Assembly (NCBI GenBank): GCA_023014335.1
Contig: JAECYW010000010.1
Coordinates: forward strand, 2,046,001 to 2,110,000
Source: Galerina marginata
Taxonomy: Eukaryota; Basidiomycota; Agaricomycetes; Agaricales; Galerinaceae
DNA length: 64,000 bases
Reading direction: 5' to 3'
The notes under the pieces are model-generated. The model was not told where the DNA came from. It did no database searches and saw only the letters and a list, made by a program, of their open reading frames with translations. The position numbers and the translations under genes were made by a program. Below, piece by piece: positions 43,591 through 55,134 of this stretch (the stretch's first letter is position 1; every line of letters begins with the position of its first letter).

Positions 43591-44404
43591 TGTGTAAAGC
43601 GAGTGAGCGATCAGATAGTGGGCCTCCCATGTCTTGTCGAGACCTATTTATAAGAAACTCGGGTGGCTCTACCGGGTGTCTTGTCCCCGATCGTCAAAAT
43701 GACGCCATGCGTCCTCCGGCCTCGGGAAACTCCTTAGCAAGATAGAGTAAGTACTTCGGGCGAGCTGACAGCAATATAATGATTAGAATCGATGCTTGAA
43801 TCGATGAAGCAGACGTAATCTACCTGTTTCTCGAAAGAAATCCCGTATTATTGAAGCACGATGGATTAAATCAATATCGCGACTATCTTGACACAAAGTC
43901 GGAGTTCTGGCGTCGAGGGAAGGGTAAGTTGTAACGTACACTGGCCTTGACAATCTGAGGTTCTGTTTCTCCATGGCCCTGCAATTAGATTGCGACTTTG
44001 CAGTCTCACTCCCGCCATCCAAATCCCCAACAAGGTGTCCTGTGAAAGATTAGGACTTAGAGCGTGTGGATCTGCATCGGACTGGTATTCTCGACCGCGG
44101 TGATGTTCTCCAAAACTGCCTGAAGGCTCGAGCTCGCGAAACGTGAGGATGTCAAGAACCAATTGATGAATCGATGATTTTCATTGGTATATGGCATTCC
44201 TTGAATTATCCCTCGCTCGAAGTTTGGAAAATTCGGAAAGTTGGCCATGTCGAATTGTCAGGAAACGAGAATATATAAACAGCGGAGTAACATTCGAACC
44301 ATTATGCCTTCGACCCCTGGCTTTCGCTCACTTGACCTTTATAATTGGGTTGATTTCGCTGAGGATCCAGCCTTGGGAATGCTTCAACTTGGGTGATATC
44401 AGTG
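43591..44404. other. intergenic region between the MDR and DUF4436 genes
   Basis: Contains the MDR promoter and, on the plus strand, a clean TATATAAA at about 44268 followed by an ATG at 44304 opening a 30-codon frame (MPSTPGFRSLDLYNWVDFAE...). That could be a short unannotated transcript running into the 3' end of the DUF4436 gene. I do not call a gene. Confidence 0.35.
43645..43652 (-). promoter_or_regulatory. TATA box of the MDR oxidoreductase gene
   Basis: TATAAATA on the minus strand, 55 bases before ATG 43590. Confidence 0.6.
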
Positions 44405-45900
44405 TCAGGAAGGATTTTGAAAAACGAGCAACCTACATAGCAGGTCCCAACTCAGAACTTGTGTTTTTTCGGTGGGATCGGTGAGAATAAATGCGCCCAG
44501 TGTCAGAGCAGCCTGTCAGATAAAGTGGACAACGTGTTCGAAGAAGTGGAACGAGAAATCGAATGGGACTGACCGAGAGTGATAGAAGAGCTAGGCAGGG
44601 TAGAAGGCCCACAAAATCTGTTGATTTCGTGACAATCATGAACATCCGAGGAAGAGCCCAACTCACCAAGAACATCCCCTAAGCAAACCATGAGCGACTT
44701 TAGTACTAATCACATTTTTACAATGGAATCGTCCGAAAATACGTACCAAATCCAGAAGGCGCACCAGGCATACTTTGTCTCAGTTGTGTGAATGCAAAAA
44801 GGGTTGCAACTGGGACAACCAATACCTCCCCTTTCTGCCGAAATCCAAAGAAGACACAGGTAAGCATGACGAGGAGAAGAATCAGTGTAATAAGCCCTAA
44901 ATTTTTCGCGGTAACATGTAAGATAAGGGAGTCAAAGCGCGAAAAGGGACTCACATATTGCGAGAACGGTCACAATACTAAAGGTTTTGACCAGGTTCCC
45001 TCGCTGTAGGGTAATGACGATATCGATCATTCCCACAGGAATCGTAACATTTTGACGAGTTACAGCCTTAGTCTTGAATCCTCTATGCACAGGGGGTAAA
45101 ATAATATTAATAGCGAAAGCTGATATGAAAACGCACGTTGCAATCCCCTTGGTGCTGGCAAACCTCAAGCCCATAGTATTATTATCCCTGGTATCCTGGG
45201 CAAATATGAAAATTTCTGCGGAGTACCTATAAAATCCTATAAGGTTTAAAAGCCGCAGTGTATGTGTGACGTAGATATTACCCACTCATCAAATGGATAG
45301 TAAATAAGAGATGATTCATGGGTCAGGGCTGAAAATAGCGCCAGTTCCGTTCGAAAGGTCGGAGTGTTGGAAACGATATCTTGGAGAGCGGCAGCCGTTG
45401 CATTGTGGCGGAATATGGGTTGAGATGGCCTATCGCTAGATCGGAGTTGCATAGGGTCATCAGCACGCAGCAAATTGCTATAAACACGATTAGGCACATC
45501 GGCATCAGACGAATAAAGGCTAGACGCACTTGTCGAAAAAGATGTTGATGTCGCTGCAACTGCCCAGGTCGGTGGTAGAGCAGGCGGATTTTTCTTCACC
45601 CACGATCGTCCAATCCATTGTCATCATACCCGCAAGGGGGTCGGCATTGATTAAAACCACTTCCATCAAGACGGTTCTCCCGTTGAAAGGGGGAGACAAG
45701 TTTTCGTCTGGGATGTACTGGAAGTCGCGGGCATGGAGGTGAAGCCCAAGCAATATAGAAACGAGGGGAGCAACAACCAGAAACCCGATGCAGCATGCGA
45801 TCCACCCACGAAGGATTTTGCGGTGTCGAGTACCAGTTCTGGCGTCGGTGCTATCCAATCCAAACCGAGGGTTGGCTTCAGAGAGATCGGTTGATGCCAT
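44405..45900 (-). CDS. DUF4436-family membrane protein
   Basis: Starts at ATG 45900 with a basic cytosolic end, then a first transmembrane helix, GWIACCIGFLVVAPLVSILL. An ectodomain of about 200 residues follows (NADPLAGMMTMDWTIVGEE; IYYPFDEWVIST). Then come a helix cluster (GIATCVFISAFAINIIL; FSIVTVLAI; LGLITLILLLVMLTCVFF), the family-like PVATLFAFTQLRQSMPGAP, and the last helix. The C-terminus only reads in frame if a 12-base micro-exon (44667-44678, coding DVL) is spliced between SGFG and DFVGLLPCLALLSLS. The final exon begins at 44512 and ends at the stop 44405-44407. The family has no assigned function. The ectodomain join near 45280 uses a GTCACA donor and is the weakest splice. Confidence 0.78.
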
Positions 45901-48371
45901 CGTTACAGAGATAATTGACCGAAAGTCCAGTCTTTAAGAGTGTGTAATGAGGAGAGTTGAAATGGGGATCGGGTCCGGAGAAGCAACGATGAGGTGAGGC
46001 AATTGCATGTTCTGTCTTTCACTTCGAATACACGAGTTTTACCGAAACCAAAATGCAGGGTTTGGTTATTCGGGCGAAGACTCAGTTGTTGCGAAGAGGC
46101 GAATAGCGAGGAGGGCATAGTAGGAATATGTGCTTCTAGTGCGTAATTGTGACCTGATTGGCAGAAAGGCCACTTGATCGTTCCGAATGGGCCCAGCCTA
46201 TTGGCTCAATGGTTATAAGCGAATACCAAAAATTATATGCTAAGACATACCTGGATTTCTTTAAGCGCCCAAATAAATTGGTTGTCAGCTGCGGATGGAT
46301 ATCGTCCAACCGGCATTTGGTATTTGCCCGGAAATTATTGACAGGCCGTCAGAATGGAGAATATTGGAATATGTTTTGGGGTGGTTCATTTGGAACCACT
46401 CAGCGTCGTACAAAGTTCAATGATGAGGTAAGAGCATAGGCCATCCGTTTTGACAGTCTATATAATGGGAGAAGATTGAAAAATAAGCAAATACACAGCT
46501 AGCGGAAAGTGGTGGGATATCCAGGCTACGATCAAGCAGCGGCTCTTGAGGGAACGCCAATTCTGCAAAGCTTCAGGTCCGAGTCGCAGCCAGCCGGTAG
46601 GATTATTGCTTTGGTTAGTTGAGGCGAAGAGGACTGATGCTAGGATAGACAAATGGCCAGTCAAAGGAGAACGCAAGGCTGTCAGCGCACGAAATCTAGT
46701 CGATGATCCTCGCCAGAACGCGAGCGGCGAAGATACTCGGTTGAACTCGCCGAAAGCGTCGCCTAGTGGACACGCGATCTATCATCACAAAAGGTCGCAG
46801 TGATGTCGAATCCGTGCTTGCGTTTCTTCATAGTTGGCCAGGGGGATTGACTAGGATTGACCAGTCGACGCCAGTGGATGCATGATACTTGACGGCTGTT
46901 TCGGGGACTCTCAGATCTATTCATACGAATTGGTTTCTATAGTTAGAAACTTCAACGTCAAGAATTTGAATCTCACACCAGGTACGAAATGCTGAATATT
47001 TTCGTTCGTTGAGTAGGCAACAACGAAAAAACGCTTTGCGCTGTCCGCTTGATAGGCAAGCTTTGAGCTATAGCTTGTTGATAGAGTCAAAGGCCATCCT
47101 AACTGACGAAATCCGTATTTTCAAAAACCTGGATTGCTAAGCGAAGATTCTTCCAGTATCGTCCGAGTCCAATTGGCGTTTTGCGCCTCGTGTTCGGAGC
47201 TGTAAATATTAATAATTTGAATAGACAGTTTGGAACGGCATTCGTGTGATAACGCACGTCGCAGATAAATGAACTGATGAGTACACCTTGGAGCATGGGC
47301 ATTGGCTGTGCAACAAAGCATGGCCTGTTTCGCGGCGATCTTCATTGGAGTGTATTTTCAATGAATTGTATGGGAAAGGAAAGTAAAGTGACCTTGGTGC
47401 ACCGATTATTGAGGACCCTTCTGTCGTTCTTCCGGCGTCGTCGTAAAATATGTTATTCCGTCTTTCTCAGCTCTCATTCCCTAAGCTATCACTTAGCGTA
47501 CTGGTCCGGCATTCGTGGCTACAACGTGTTCTCATCTCGCTGACTTGATTAACGGTAACTAGCCCGCGCAATTTTGGTCTTCTGAGCGTCTTTCGCTTTC
47601 CTATGGTGTTGAATCCGTCCTTATTGCCGATACGAAGTGGGATTCATAATGATGGTCTAACCTAGGGTGTCTGTCCTTCAGTTTGTCCACGGTAGGAGAC
47701 GTGGGAGGGACATACGAAATATATACTCATGTTACTGTACTTTCTGCTGTATTTAGTTAATCAGTCAGATAAGAACCTGGGGCGATATTAACAAGGAACG
47801 AAATATCGGCTATCTTTTAGGATTTGAAGAGGTCAGAGGAACCAGTCTGTTGACAACACGACGGAATCAAGCGGAGTTTGAAGCGACCAACATGCCATCG
47901 TTTCGATCAAAATTCCATCCATTCCTCCTCAGCTCCATCCAGCACCTCTAGCAGTCCAGCACCAACATCCTAAGACTCTCAAAACGACTCCAGGCACCGC
48001 ATCTTAATGTTATAATTATCGCAGAGATAGGAATCGCTTTTCGTTGATACCGGACTTGCACCGGATTCGCAATCGTGCAGCAAGTCGAATGGAAGTCTGT
48101 CATTGCGGGTTCGTTCTCAGTTTTGCGTTACCTACTGCCGGCATTTTCCCTACGTTAAACCATTCTAAATTATCGTAGCGGTGCTCTGTTATCTCCTTGA
48201 ACATGTGCTGGTTATCGTCCCAAAATAACTGGTGCTATTCTTGGTTTGGAGTCGTGTGGATCTGAACTGTTTTTACATTTGCCCTTTGTTGATCCCACCT
48301 CCATCTCTTCTCCTTCTCGTTCATCCCGACAGCCCATAGCTTTTACTCCTTTCCAAAGCAAGGAAAGAATC
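45901..48371. other. 2.5-kb intergenic stretch, no gene supported
   Basis: Short ORFs at 46158-46439, 46546-46803 and 47277-47543 have no recognisable domain, splice context or promoter. The stretch separates the minus-strand DUF4436 gene from the plus-strand permease, so both promoters lie inside it. Confidence 0.4.
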
Positions 48372-50436
48372 ATGGCTCACTCTTTCGACAATTCGGGAGA
48401 GAAGGAAAAGTCCTCGGTCGAGGTTGCTCAATCGGAGGAAGGAATGCCTACAGACAATGCTTATGCCGCCGTCGACAGCGAGCCTGGTAAAGCTATCATC
48501 GCCAGATATGGCGCTCTTGGCCCATTCCTCTCCAAGCTGTTCGAACTTGGAGTGGAGGCACGAGGAGTGGAACGAATTCCAGAAGATATGCGAGACGCTA
48601 CCCACTTTTGGAACAAGTAAGGCGTATTCTCCGAAGCCACCCCATCGCATGCCTCTACTGACATAGCTTTTCAGCATCTTCATGTGGTGGTACGTCTACA
48701 ACATGCTCGACTTTGCAAGCCGATGTACATGATCTACATTAGGTCGGTAAACATGGTCTTGACTACGATTTCAATTGGAATTCTTGGGCCTCAACTGTTT
48801 ACGCTTAAGCTTTCGTGAGGATTCTTATTTACTACGACTTCTTTTTTTTCGCTGTGGTTAAACGAGTATGCGCACAGGCATTCCATCGCCACTATCCTAT
48901 GCTTTGGAGCCGTCGGAACTGGTCTTACATCTTTCATTGCAACTTTAGGTCCCAAAACAGGGTTAAGGACCATGATCATCACACGATTCAGTTCAGGCTA
49001 CATTGGCGGCATCATCTATTCGATACTGAACATTCTTACTCAGTGCGTTTCATTCGCTCCACTAGTGATTGATTCCTGACCAACTTTCTCTTAGACTTGG
49101 ATTTGCCGTCACCTGCGTCATTCTCGGAGGGCAGACGCTTGAGGCCGTTAATCCAGGAACCCTGCCCCTTGTGGCCGGCATCGTCATTATTGGCGTTTTG
49201 AGTTTAATTCCCTGCTTCATTGGGTATGAAATGATTCATATTTATGAACGCTACGCTTGGGTTCCACTTTTTGTCGTCATGCTATTTCTCTGGAGTCTTG
49301 GTGCACGAGCTGGCTTTGACATATCCAACGAAGACAGTGGGCGAGCCCTGTCGGCAGATATCCTGAGCTTTGGCGGAATCGTCTTTGCTTCGTTTACTGG
49401 TGTAAGTCTCGGTAAAATTATGGCTAATTTTCATTGACTTATCCCTCCTCGCCAGTGGGCTCCAGTTGCGGCGGACTATAACTGCAAAATGCCAGTAACC
49501 ATCCCGGCGAAAAAAATATTCTTGATGACGTTCATTGGACTTTACCTTCCAATCTGTTTCGTTGAAATACTTGGAGCCGCGCTCGCTTCCATCAGTGACC
49601 CGGCGTACGTCGAGGCTCTTGCGAATGGTAGCACCGGTGGGCTAGTAGCCCAAGTCCTAACGCCATGGAAGGGTGGAGGGAAATTCATTCTGCTCATACT
49701 AGCATTATCAGTCCTGTGAGCTTTCGCAACTCAGCTGTAATCTCGTCATTAACCACTCATCCAGGACGAATAACATAGTCAATACGTACTCCGCCGGCTT
49801 GTCGATTCAAGCATTGGGTCGACCATTTGCCAAGGTACCGCGTTTTTTCTGGACAGTTATTGGCTTCGTCGCGTACACCGTTGCCGGCGTCGCAGGCCGT
49901 GAACACTTCTCTGCGATCTTGTCCAACTTCCTCAGTATACTGGGCTACTGGACTGCGTGGTTCATTGTCATAGTGATGGAGGAGCATTTCTTGTTCCGCA
50001 GGAAGGGCGGTCGTTTGGGAGGGTATAACCTGGATGACTGGGATTCTCCTACTCGGTGTGTTTTTATTGGTTATTGTACATCCCTAATCTAAGACATGAC
50101 GTTATACTAGTCTTCCCATAGGAATCGCTGGTGTCCTTGCAGCCTGCTTTGGCGCTGCAGGCGCGGTGGTCGGCATGTCCGAGGTACGTTTCATTTCCAT
50201 GTTACCTGCTCGCCAGACTTTGGATGATAACCGCTTCGATAGGTTTGGTATACCGGTCCCTTGGGAAAGATGGCTGGAGCTGAGTTCGGTGCCGACTTGG
50301 GCTTTGAGGTCCGTCTTATAAGTTTTCTTAGTTCCACTAAGCTGATTGGATTTTCTCGCTGCAGTTGGCCTTCGCCTTCGCCGCCGTAACGTATCCTCCG
50401 TTGAGGTGGCTCGAAATCTATTACACCGGAAGATAA
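48372..50436 (+). CDS. purine-cytosine permease (NCS1/Fcy2 type)
   Basis: A 12-TM proton symporter for purines and cytosine at the plasma membrane. The hydrophilic N-terminus (MAHSFDNSGEKEKSS) is followed by GVEARGVERIPEDMRDATHF. The second exon is only 15 bases (48675-48689, coding most of IFMWW). Later motifs are typical of Fcy2: TLGPKTGLRTMIITRFSSGY, then LRLGFAVTCVILGGQTLEAV-like helices, FGGIVFASFTGWAPVAADYN, TNNIVNTYSAGLSIQALGRP, and a helix-rich end LRWLEIYYTGR. About nine exons, all in phase, with the stop at 50434-50436. Length (about 500 residues) is normal. Substrate preference among adenine, guanine, hypoxanthine and cytosine cannot be read from sequence. Confidence 0.93.
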
Positions 50437-51205
50437 ATTGTGGCTGGGACTTCGAACCCAATGTGAATGAATGATAATGAAAATTTGTTTCTCGATCCCA
50501 TCGTCGAGACATTGATGGAGTGTACTCGTATATTGAGCCCCCTGGGTTTCGATCGATAAGTTGCTTCCATCCAACCACACTCTCGCCTTTTCGGGTACAT
50601 ATCAGAATTATGAACACCACTCAACCCCGACGGCCCAGCAATATGCAACTCCCATACGCAGCTTCGCCTGAGTGGTGGGCAAGGAAGAGCACCTGGAAAG
50701 ATGCAGTTCGCAACCTCGAACAACTTGCGTGGGCTTACACGATTAAGTGGCGATCCAGCTGCAGTACCACGAATGAGTCGATCGCTTTCATTCTCATCGA
50801 CGTGATACTGGTTCAATGTAACACACTGGGTCAGGCCGAATACACTTCTGTATCATATTAGATACTCTGGCACTGCGGCGTCCCCATATTACTCGGTTAG
50901 TCGCAAGTAAAGCAGATCATCATTGATAATTCACAAAATTGCTCCGGAGAGAAAGAACGAGGCGAAGGCGTTGTAGCAAACGGTTCACCTGGTACGTGGC
51001 GTGTTGCCTGAGTGAAGGCGCACTGTTTTCATTGACTATGCTTCTCCTGTCTGAAGTTCTGGATCAGAGCCACAAATATGACTCTCTGCCGATCGAGCCT
51101 GCTGTGTGAGGCGCTCTGGCTGCAAAAACGAGTCATCGAATATAGACGGTCGTACCTGGTCATCGGGAACCAAACTTTTTTGAGGATGGCTGTATTGACA
51201 AACCA
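50437..51205. other. intergenic, no gene seen
   Basis: 3' flank of the permease and 5' flank of an RTA1-like relic. The open frames are short and unrecognised. Confidence 0.4.
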
Positions 51206-51530
51206 ATGGCAAACATGAGCTATTGCACTTGCAGGCTGGCAGTAGCTGTCCATGTCATCACCGATCCGAGTGCTTTTTACGGCTACGTCCCTCTCGGGTT
51301 ACAACCATCATATTTGTTCTACTTTTTGGCTTCCACTGGTGGGTTGATTACCGGTGCTTTCGGTCAATCTTATCAACGAATTCTGATCCAAGTTCTCCAT
51401 AGTGGAAAAGCGATCAAGTACCACACGTGGCGAATTTTCCTAGCATCCGCTTCCTTCGTAGGGGTTCTTGAATTTATCGGGTCACAAAGGAAGGAGGGCC
51501 TATGCCTACTGCTCAATGACCGAGACGAAA
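51206..51530 (+). pseudogene. relic of an RTA1-like gene
   Basis: The frame from ATG 51206 carries DPSAFYGYVPLGLQPSYLFY. Then, if the GTGGGT...CCAAG intron (about 51340-51392) is removed, LASTVLHSGKAIKYHTWRIF and GVLEFIGS follow. These match the first helices of RTA1-like proteins, including the YGYVP and KYRTWW...LE(V/F)IG signatures. After about 51480 the similarity stops and no later helices are found, so the gene is truncated. An intact relative lies 1.8 kb downstream. Confidence 0.65.
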
Positions 51531-53352
51531 TCGTCAATTTCGACTACTTCTGTCAGACCCTTCACGCCTGCAGGCTACCTCCGTCCGCATTCGGATCGGG
51601 TAACTGCCAATCTGCAACCTCGAACTTTCTGTGCCCACTGGGATCGGACCTGAGTTAAAGGAATGACGGCGTTTCTGTACTTTTCATGGACCGATGCCTC
51701 GACCAAATTGTGCCGAAATTTCTACGCATAGGATCGGAAACTACCTGGGATAGTCTCCCTTCTGATTGGCCTGTGCGCCACTGGGCCCTGGCCATCTATT
51801 TCACTCTTGAAGAGGCTGGAATGGGAAAGTACTCCATATTCAAGTACTTTTCAGTGCGTACATCAACATTCTTTTCTTGTGATCCACAAACTGATTGTGA
51901 ATCACAAGGTGTGTTTGATTGTTCGATGATAGTTCTTGGTATGCTTCTCGTCAATGAGGACAACAAAATGGGGATGATAGACGTCAATGTTCGATAACAT
52001 TTTTGTCGTTTAAATTTCCGGCGTGTACCCTGAGCCCCCGGTGTCGATCCAACAACGTTGAAATTGAATACGTGATGATCGGCACCACGCACATGTATTT
52101 TTGGTCAGGGCTAAAATGTCGTTTTCTTGCCTCTTTTCATCTGTGTGTTTCTCCCAATTTATTGAGGTGTCAGGGCTGGACAACAGAGTCGTTGTGTGAA
52201 AGTGGCGCGTTGCTTTGTGTTCGCGATCGAGTGCGTCGTCCTCAAAGTTATTTTTAGCCGGCGCTAAACTTGTCATCCACTGGCAACACCACACTGTTCC
52301 CGTTTATTTTACCGTTCAACTCCGATAGGTAACGAGTTCTATTATGTTAACGGGCAGTTCGCACCCTCTTCAGCAATTCCTCTTGGCTTACAGATGCATT
52401 AACCTTCCGATCTCCCGCCCTGCCAGCGCATTAGCCGCACTGGCAGGGGAATCCTTGTATGTGTAAATTTGTACCTTTGCCCCTTATTCCCGTCATACCA
52501 GTACTCATATTACATGAAATCGTGAACTGGACTTCGGAAAACACTGCAAAGAGAGAGACTTGGTACTTACTTTGTCCATCGGATCAACGGTTTGAACCTC
52601 GAGGGGCGAACCAATTGTCTCTGGCTTCTACATAAACGACATTTATTCCTGGACGATGTGGATCTCTCGTGGACTCGGGCAGTTCGGACCAATCTACCCC
52701 CAATGGCAGGATTTTATTAGACTGACGCAGTTCCCATGAGGTAACTGCCTGTTTAGCGACAGCAAACGTTACACGCTCTGTATGTAATTACAGCCGTCTT
52801 CATAACGAGTTACGATAGGCACCTTGAACTTTGTTGGTTATTCCGAGGCTTCTCCTACCTTCCGAAAGGCATCCGCAAGACGACAGGACTTTAAACACCT
52901 AGAATTAAGCCTCCCGTAGTCGGTAAGCCCCTCGTTTCACCAGATCCTAAGATAGGACTAAACATTGTTCTCGTACCAAGGCCGATTTGCGTTTTAAAAG
53001 GGAATTCGTTGAAGCCTCGGTAGAAAAAAGCAGGAATAAAAGGGCCTATCGTTCTGAAGGCGGCTCTATGTGGCTATCTAAATACAAGATGGATGGATGG
53101 GTGAATGGATAAGGGTATGTAAGCGACGTCCTCGGTCATTACGAAGGCACTTCATACTATTTTTAGATCGTGAAAAGTCCCAAACTGCGCACTTCCACCA
53201 ACGTATGTAGCTGAGATCCAATTTTAATGCCGAACTCCGGGCTCTGATCGAACAAACGCATTCTTCCCGGTGTCCCTGTACGTCGCTTTCAAATATCCCG
53301 TCACAGCACAGGACCCAGGTTGCCTCTTCACTCCCACCTTCCGTTTGGTAGG
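51531..53352. other. intergenic, no gene supported
   Basis: No coding frame is recognised. Short direct repeats such as GGATGGATGG (53090) occur near the 3' end. The last 100 bases form the promoter side of the RTA1-like gene. Confidence 0.4.
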
Positions 53353-54789
53353 ATGTCGTTCTTCGACAATATCAGTGCGTTTTCTTCGACTTTTGAGGCG
53401 CATATACTCACCTATTCCTCTCAGAAACTCTGGCCGCGCACCACAATTTCCAAGGCACTCCATACCATTATATTCCGACCAAAGGCGTCGCTGCAGCTTT
53501 CATCTCCCTGTATGGCCTTTCAACACGTAAGTTTGGTGTATGTATGCCCATGCAGAAAACACTCGCTTACGTCCAATCTCCAGTTGCCCATATCACCCAA
53601 GCGGTGTACTACCGCATGTGGTGGCTGATCCCGACCGTTTGCTTGTCCGGGCTCCTCGAAGTCATGGGTTGGGCAGCGAGACTGTGGTCTAGTTTCGATG
53701 CGCCAAATTCATCGCCGTTTGAGATGCAGTGAGTTTTTTTAGGCGTGTTCGAGTCTGCCCAGTTCACCGCATATATGCTACTTTCTAGGATCACCTGCAC
53801 TATCATCGGACCGACGCCTCTTCTTGCTGCAAATTTTGTAATTTTTGGAATTGTCATTCAGCGCCTCGGGACACAGTACAGTCGTCTGAGCCCTAAGTGG
53901 TGTGAGTCGATAGCGATATACTCTACTCCGCACATTACTGATCCCGACTAGATACCATTCTATTCTGCACATGTGTGAGTGAACTCACGGTGACGATGCA
54001 AACATTCGACCGACGAATTTCTCTAGGACGTTATATCCCTGGTCGTTCAAGCTGTCGGAGGTGGGAAAGCAGCAACGGCTGCTGGCAATGATATGGATCC
54101 GACGCCGGTAAGTGAATTTTTTTCGATTCACACAGTGATGATATTCATCTGTTACCAGGGCGGTCATATTATGCTCGGCGGTATCGTATTCCAGCTGAGT
54201 GAGTGTCTACTCTGAGTCCATAGTCGTCTCAGTTCGACCTCTGACCGTTAAGTTTAGTGACAATCACAATCTATGCTATATGCGCCACCGAATTCTTCAT
54301 TCGATATTTCAAAAATTGGCCTTTACCCCGAGCTGGGGCAACCCCGCCAACGGACGGAAAGGAATATCGTCTTCCAGACGCAGGGTGCATAAGTGGGAAG
54401 ATTACGTTCATGAGCGTGGCATTGCTTTTCAGCACCATGTGTCTTTTCGTCAGGTAAGAATTAACCGCTCACTTCTTAACTCGAATTCCTTCTCATGGGT
54501 GCACCGTAACTGAAATTTTAATAGGGCCATTTATCGAACGATCGAACTCAGTAACGGATGGAATGGGAGAATCATTAGTACTCAAGTTCTATTCAGTACG
54601 TGAATTATCTTACCACCTCGCTTCCCGCCTACTCACATTTCGTCCTCGTCAGATGTGCTCGACGGGGCCATGGTAACGCTCGCCATTTATACCCTGAACT
54701 TCGCGCATCCCGGACTGCTCTTGGGCACCGGGAGTGGCTTGGTCAAAGTGGCGAAGGAGAAGCCCGATGCTCCGCCGAGTGAAGAATAG
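53353..54789 (+). CDS. RTA1-like lipid-translocating exporter family protein
   Basis: A seven-helix membrane protein of the fungal RTA1/RSB1/RTM1 family, linked to lipid movement and resistance to toxic compounds. Exon 1 (53353-53374, MSFFDNI) uses donor GTGCGT. It joins at a CTCTCAG acceptor to give KTLAAHHNFQGTPYHYIPT, after which helices follow: GVAAAFISLYGLSTLAHITQ, RMWWLIPTVCLSGLLEVMGW, IIGPTPLLAANFVIFGIVIQ, DVISLVVQAVGGGKAATA, HIMLGGIVFQL, VALLFSTMCLFVRAIYRTIE and GAMVTLAIYTLNFAHPG. The conserved RxxE core in AIYRTIELSNGW is present. The stop is at 54787-54789. Several introns of 50-60 bp all keep phase. The first exon is inferred from splice signals. Substrate cannot be read. Confidence 0.88.
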
Positions 54790-54904
54790 ATTTTGATTTC
54801 TTGATGAAGAAGGGGTTTGAATCCAACCTTCTGCTTCTAATACCCTTTCGTTTACATAGATATGCTGCAAACAATTACTTTAATGGCTGTCTCTTTCTAA
54901 TGCG

Positions 54905-55134
54905 AAGAACCGCCCAAGTGAATCATTGGTGAAGCAATAAAGAAGCTCGACAGTTAACCTCGCCTTCGTAAACGTTTATAACTAATTCACCCAGTCCAAC
55001 GTACCACCAATTTGCATAAATATAAACTGTCGTTCCTGGGCACTGGAGCTTCTGGTATACCTTTGTATTACATTTGAAAAACTTGGCCTGCAGCTTAGGT
55101 CGGGGTGCAGTGATCTTTAATGGTGCTGGCAAGG
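54905..55134. repeat. duplicated segment matching 62620-62800
   Basis: CTAATGCGAAGAACC, CAATAAAGAAGCTCGAC, AAACTGTCGTT(C/T)CTGGGCACTGGAG and CCTGCAGC recur in the same order and strand near 62620-62800. Here the block directly follows the stop of the NLR-like gene, so it may be its 3' region. The distal copy could mark a lost relative. Confidence 0.7.

Noticed and set aside
47277..47543. 88-codon plus-strand ORF
   Set aside because: No domain, promoter or splice context, and residue composition is not convincing.
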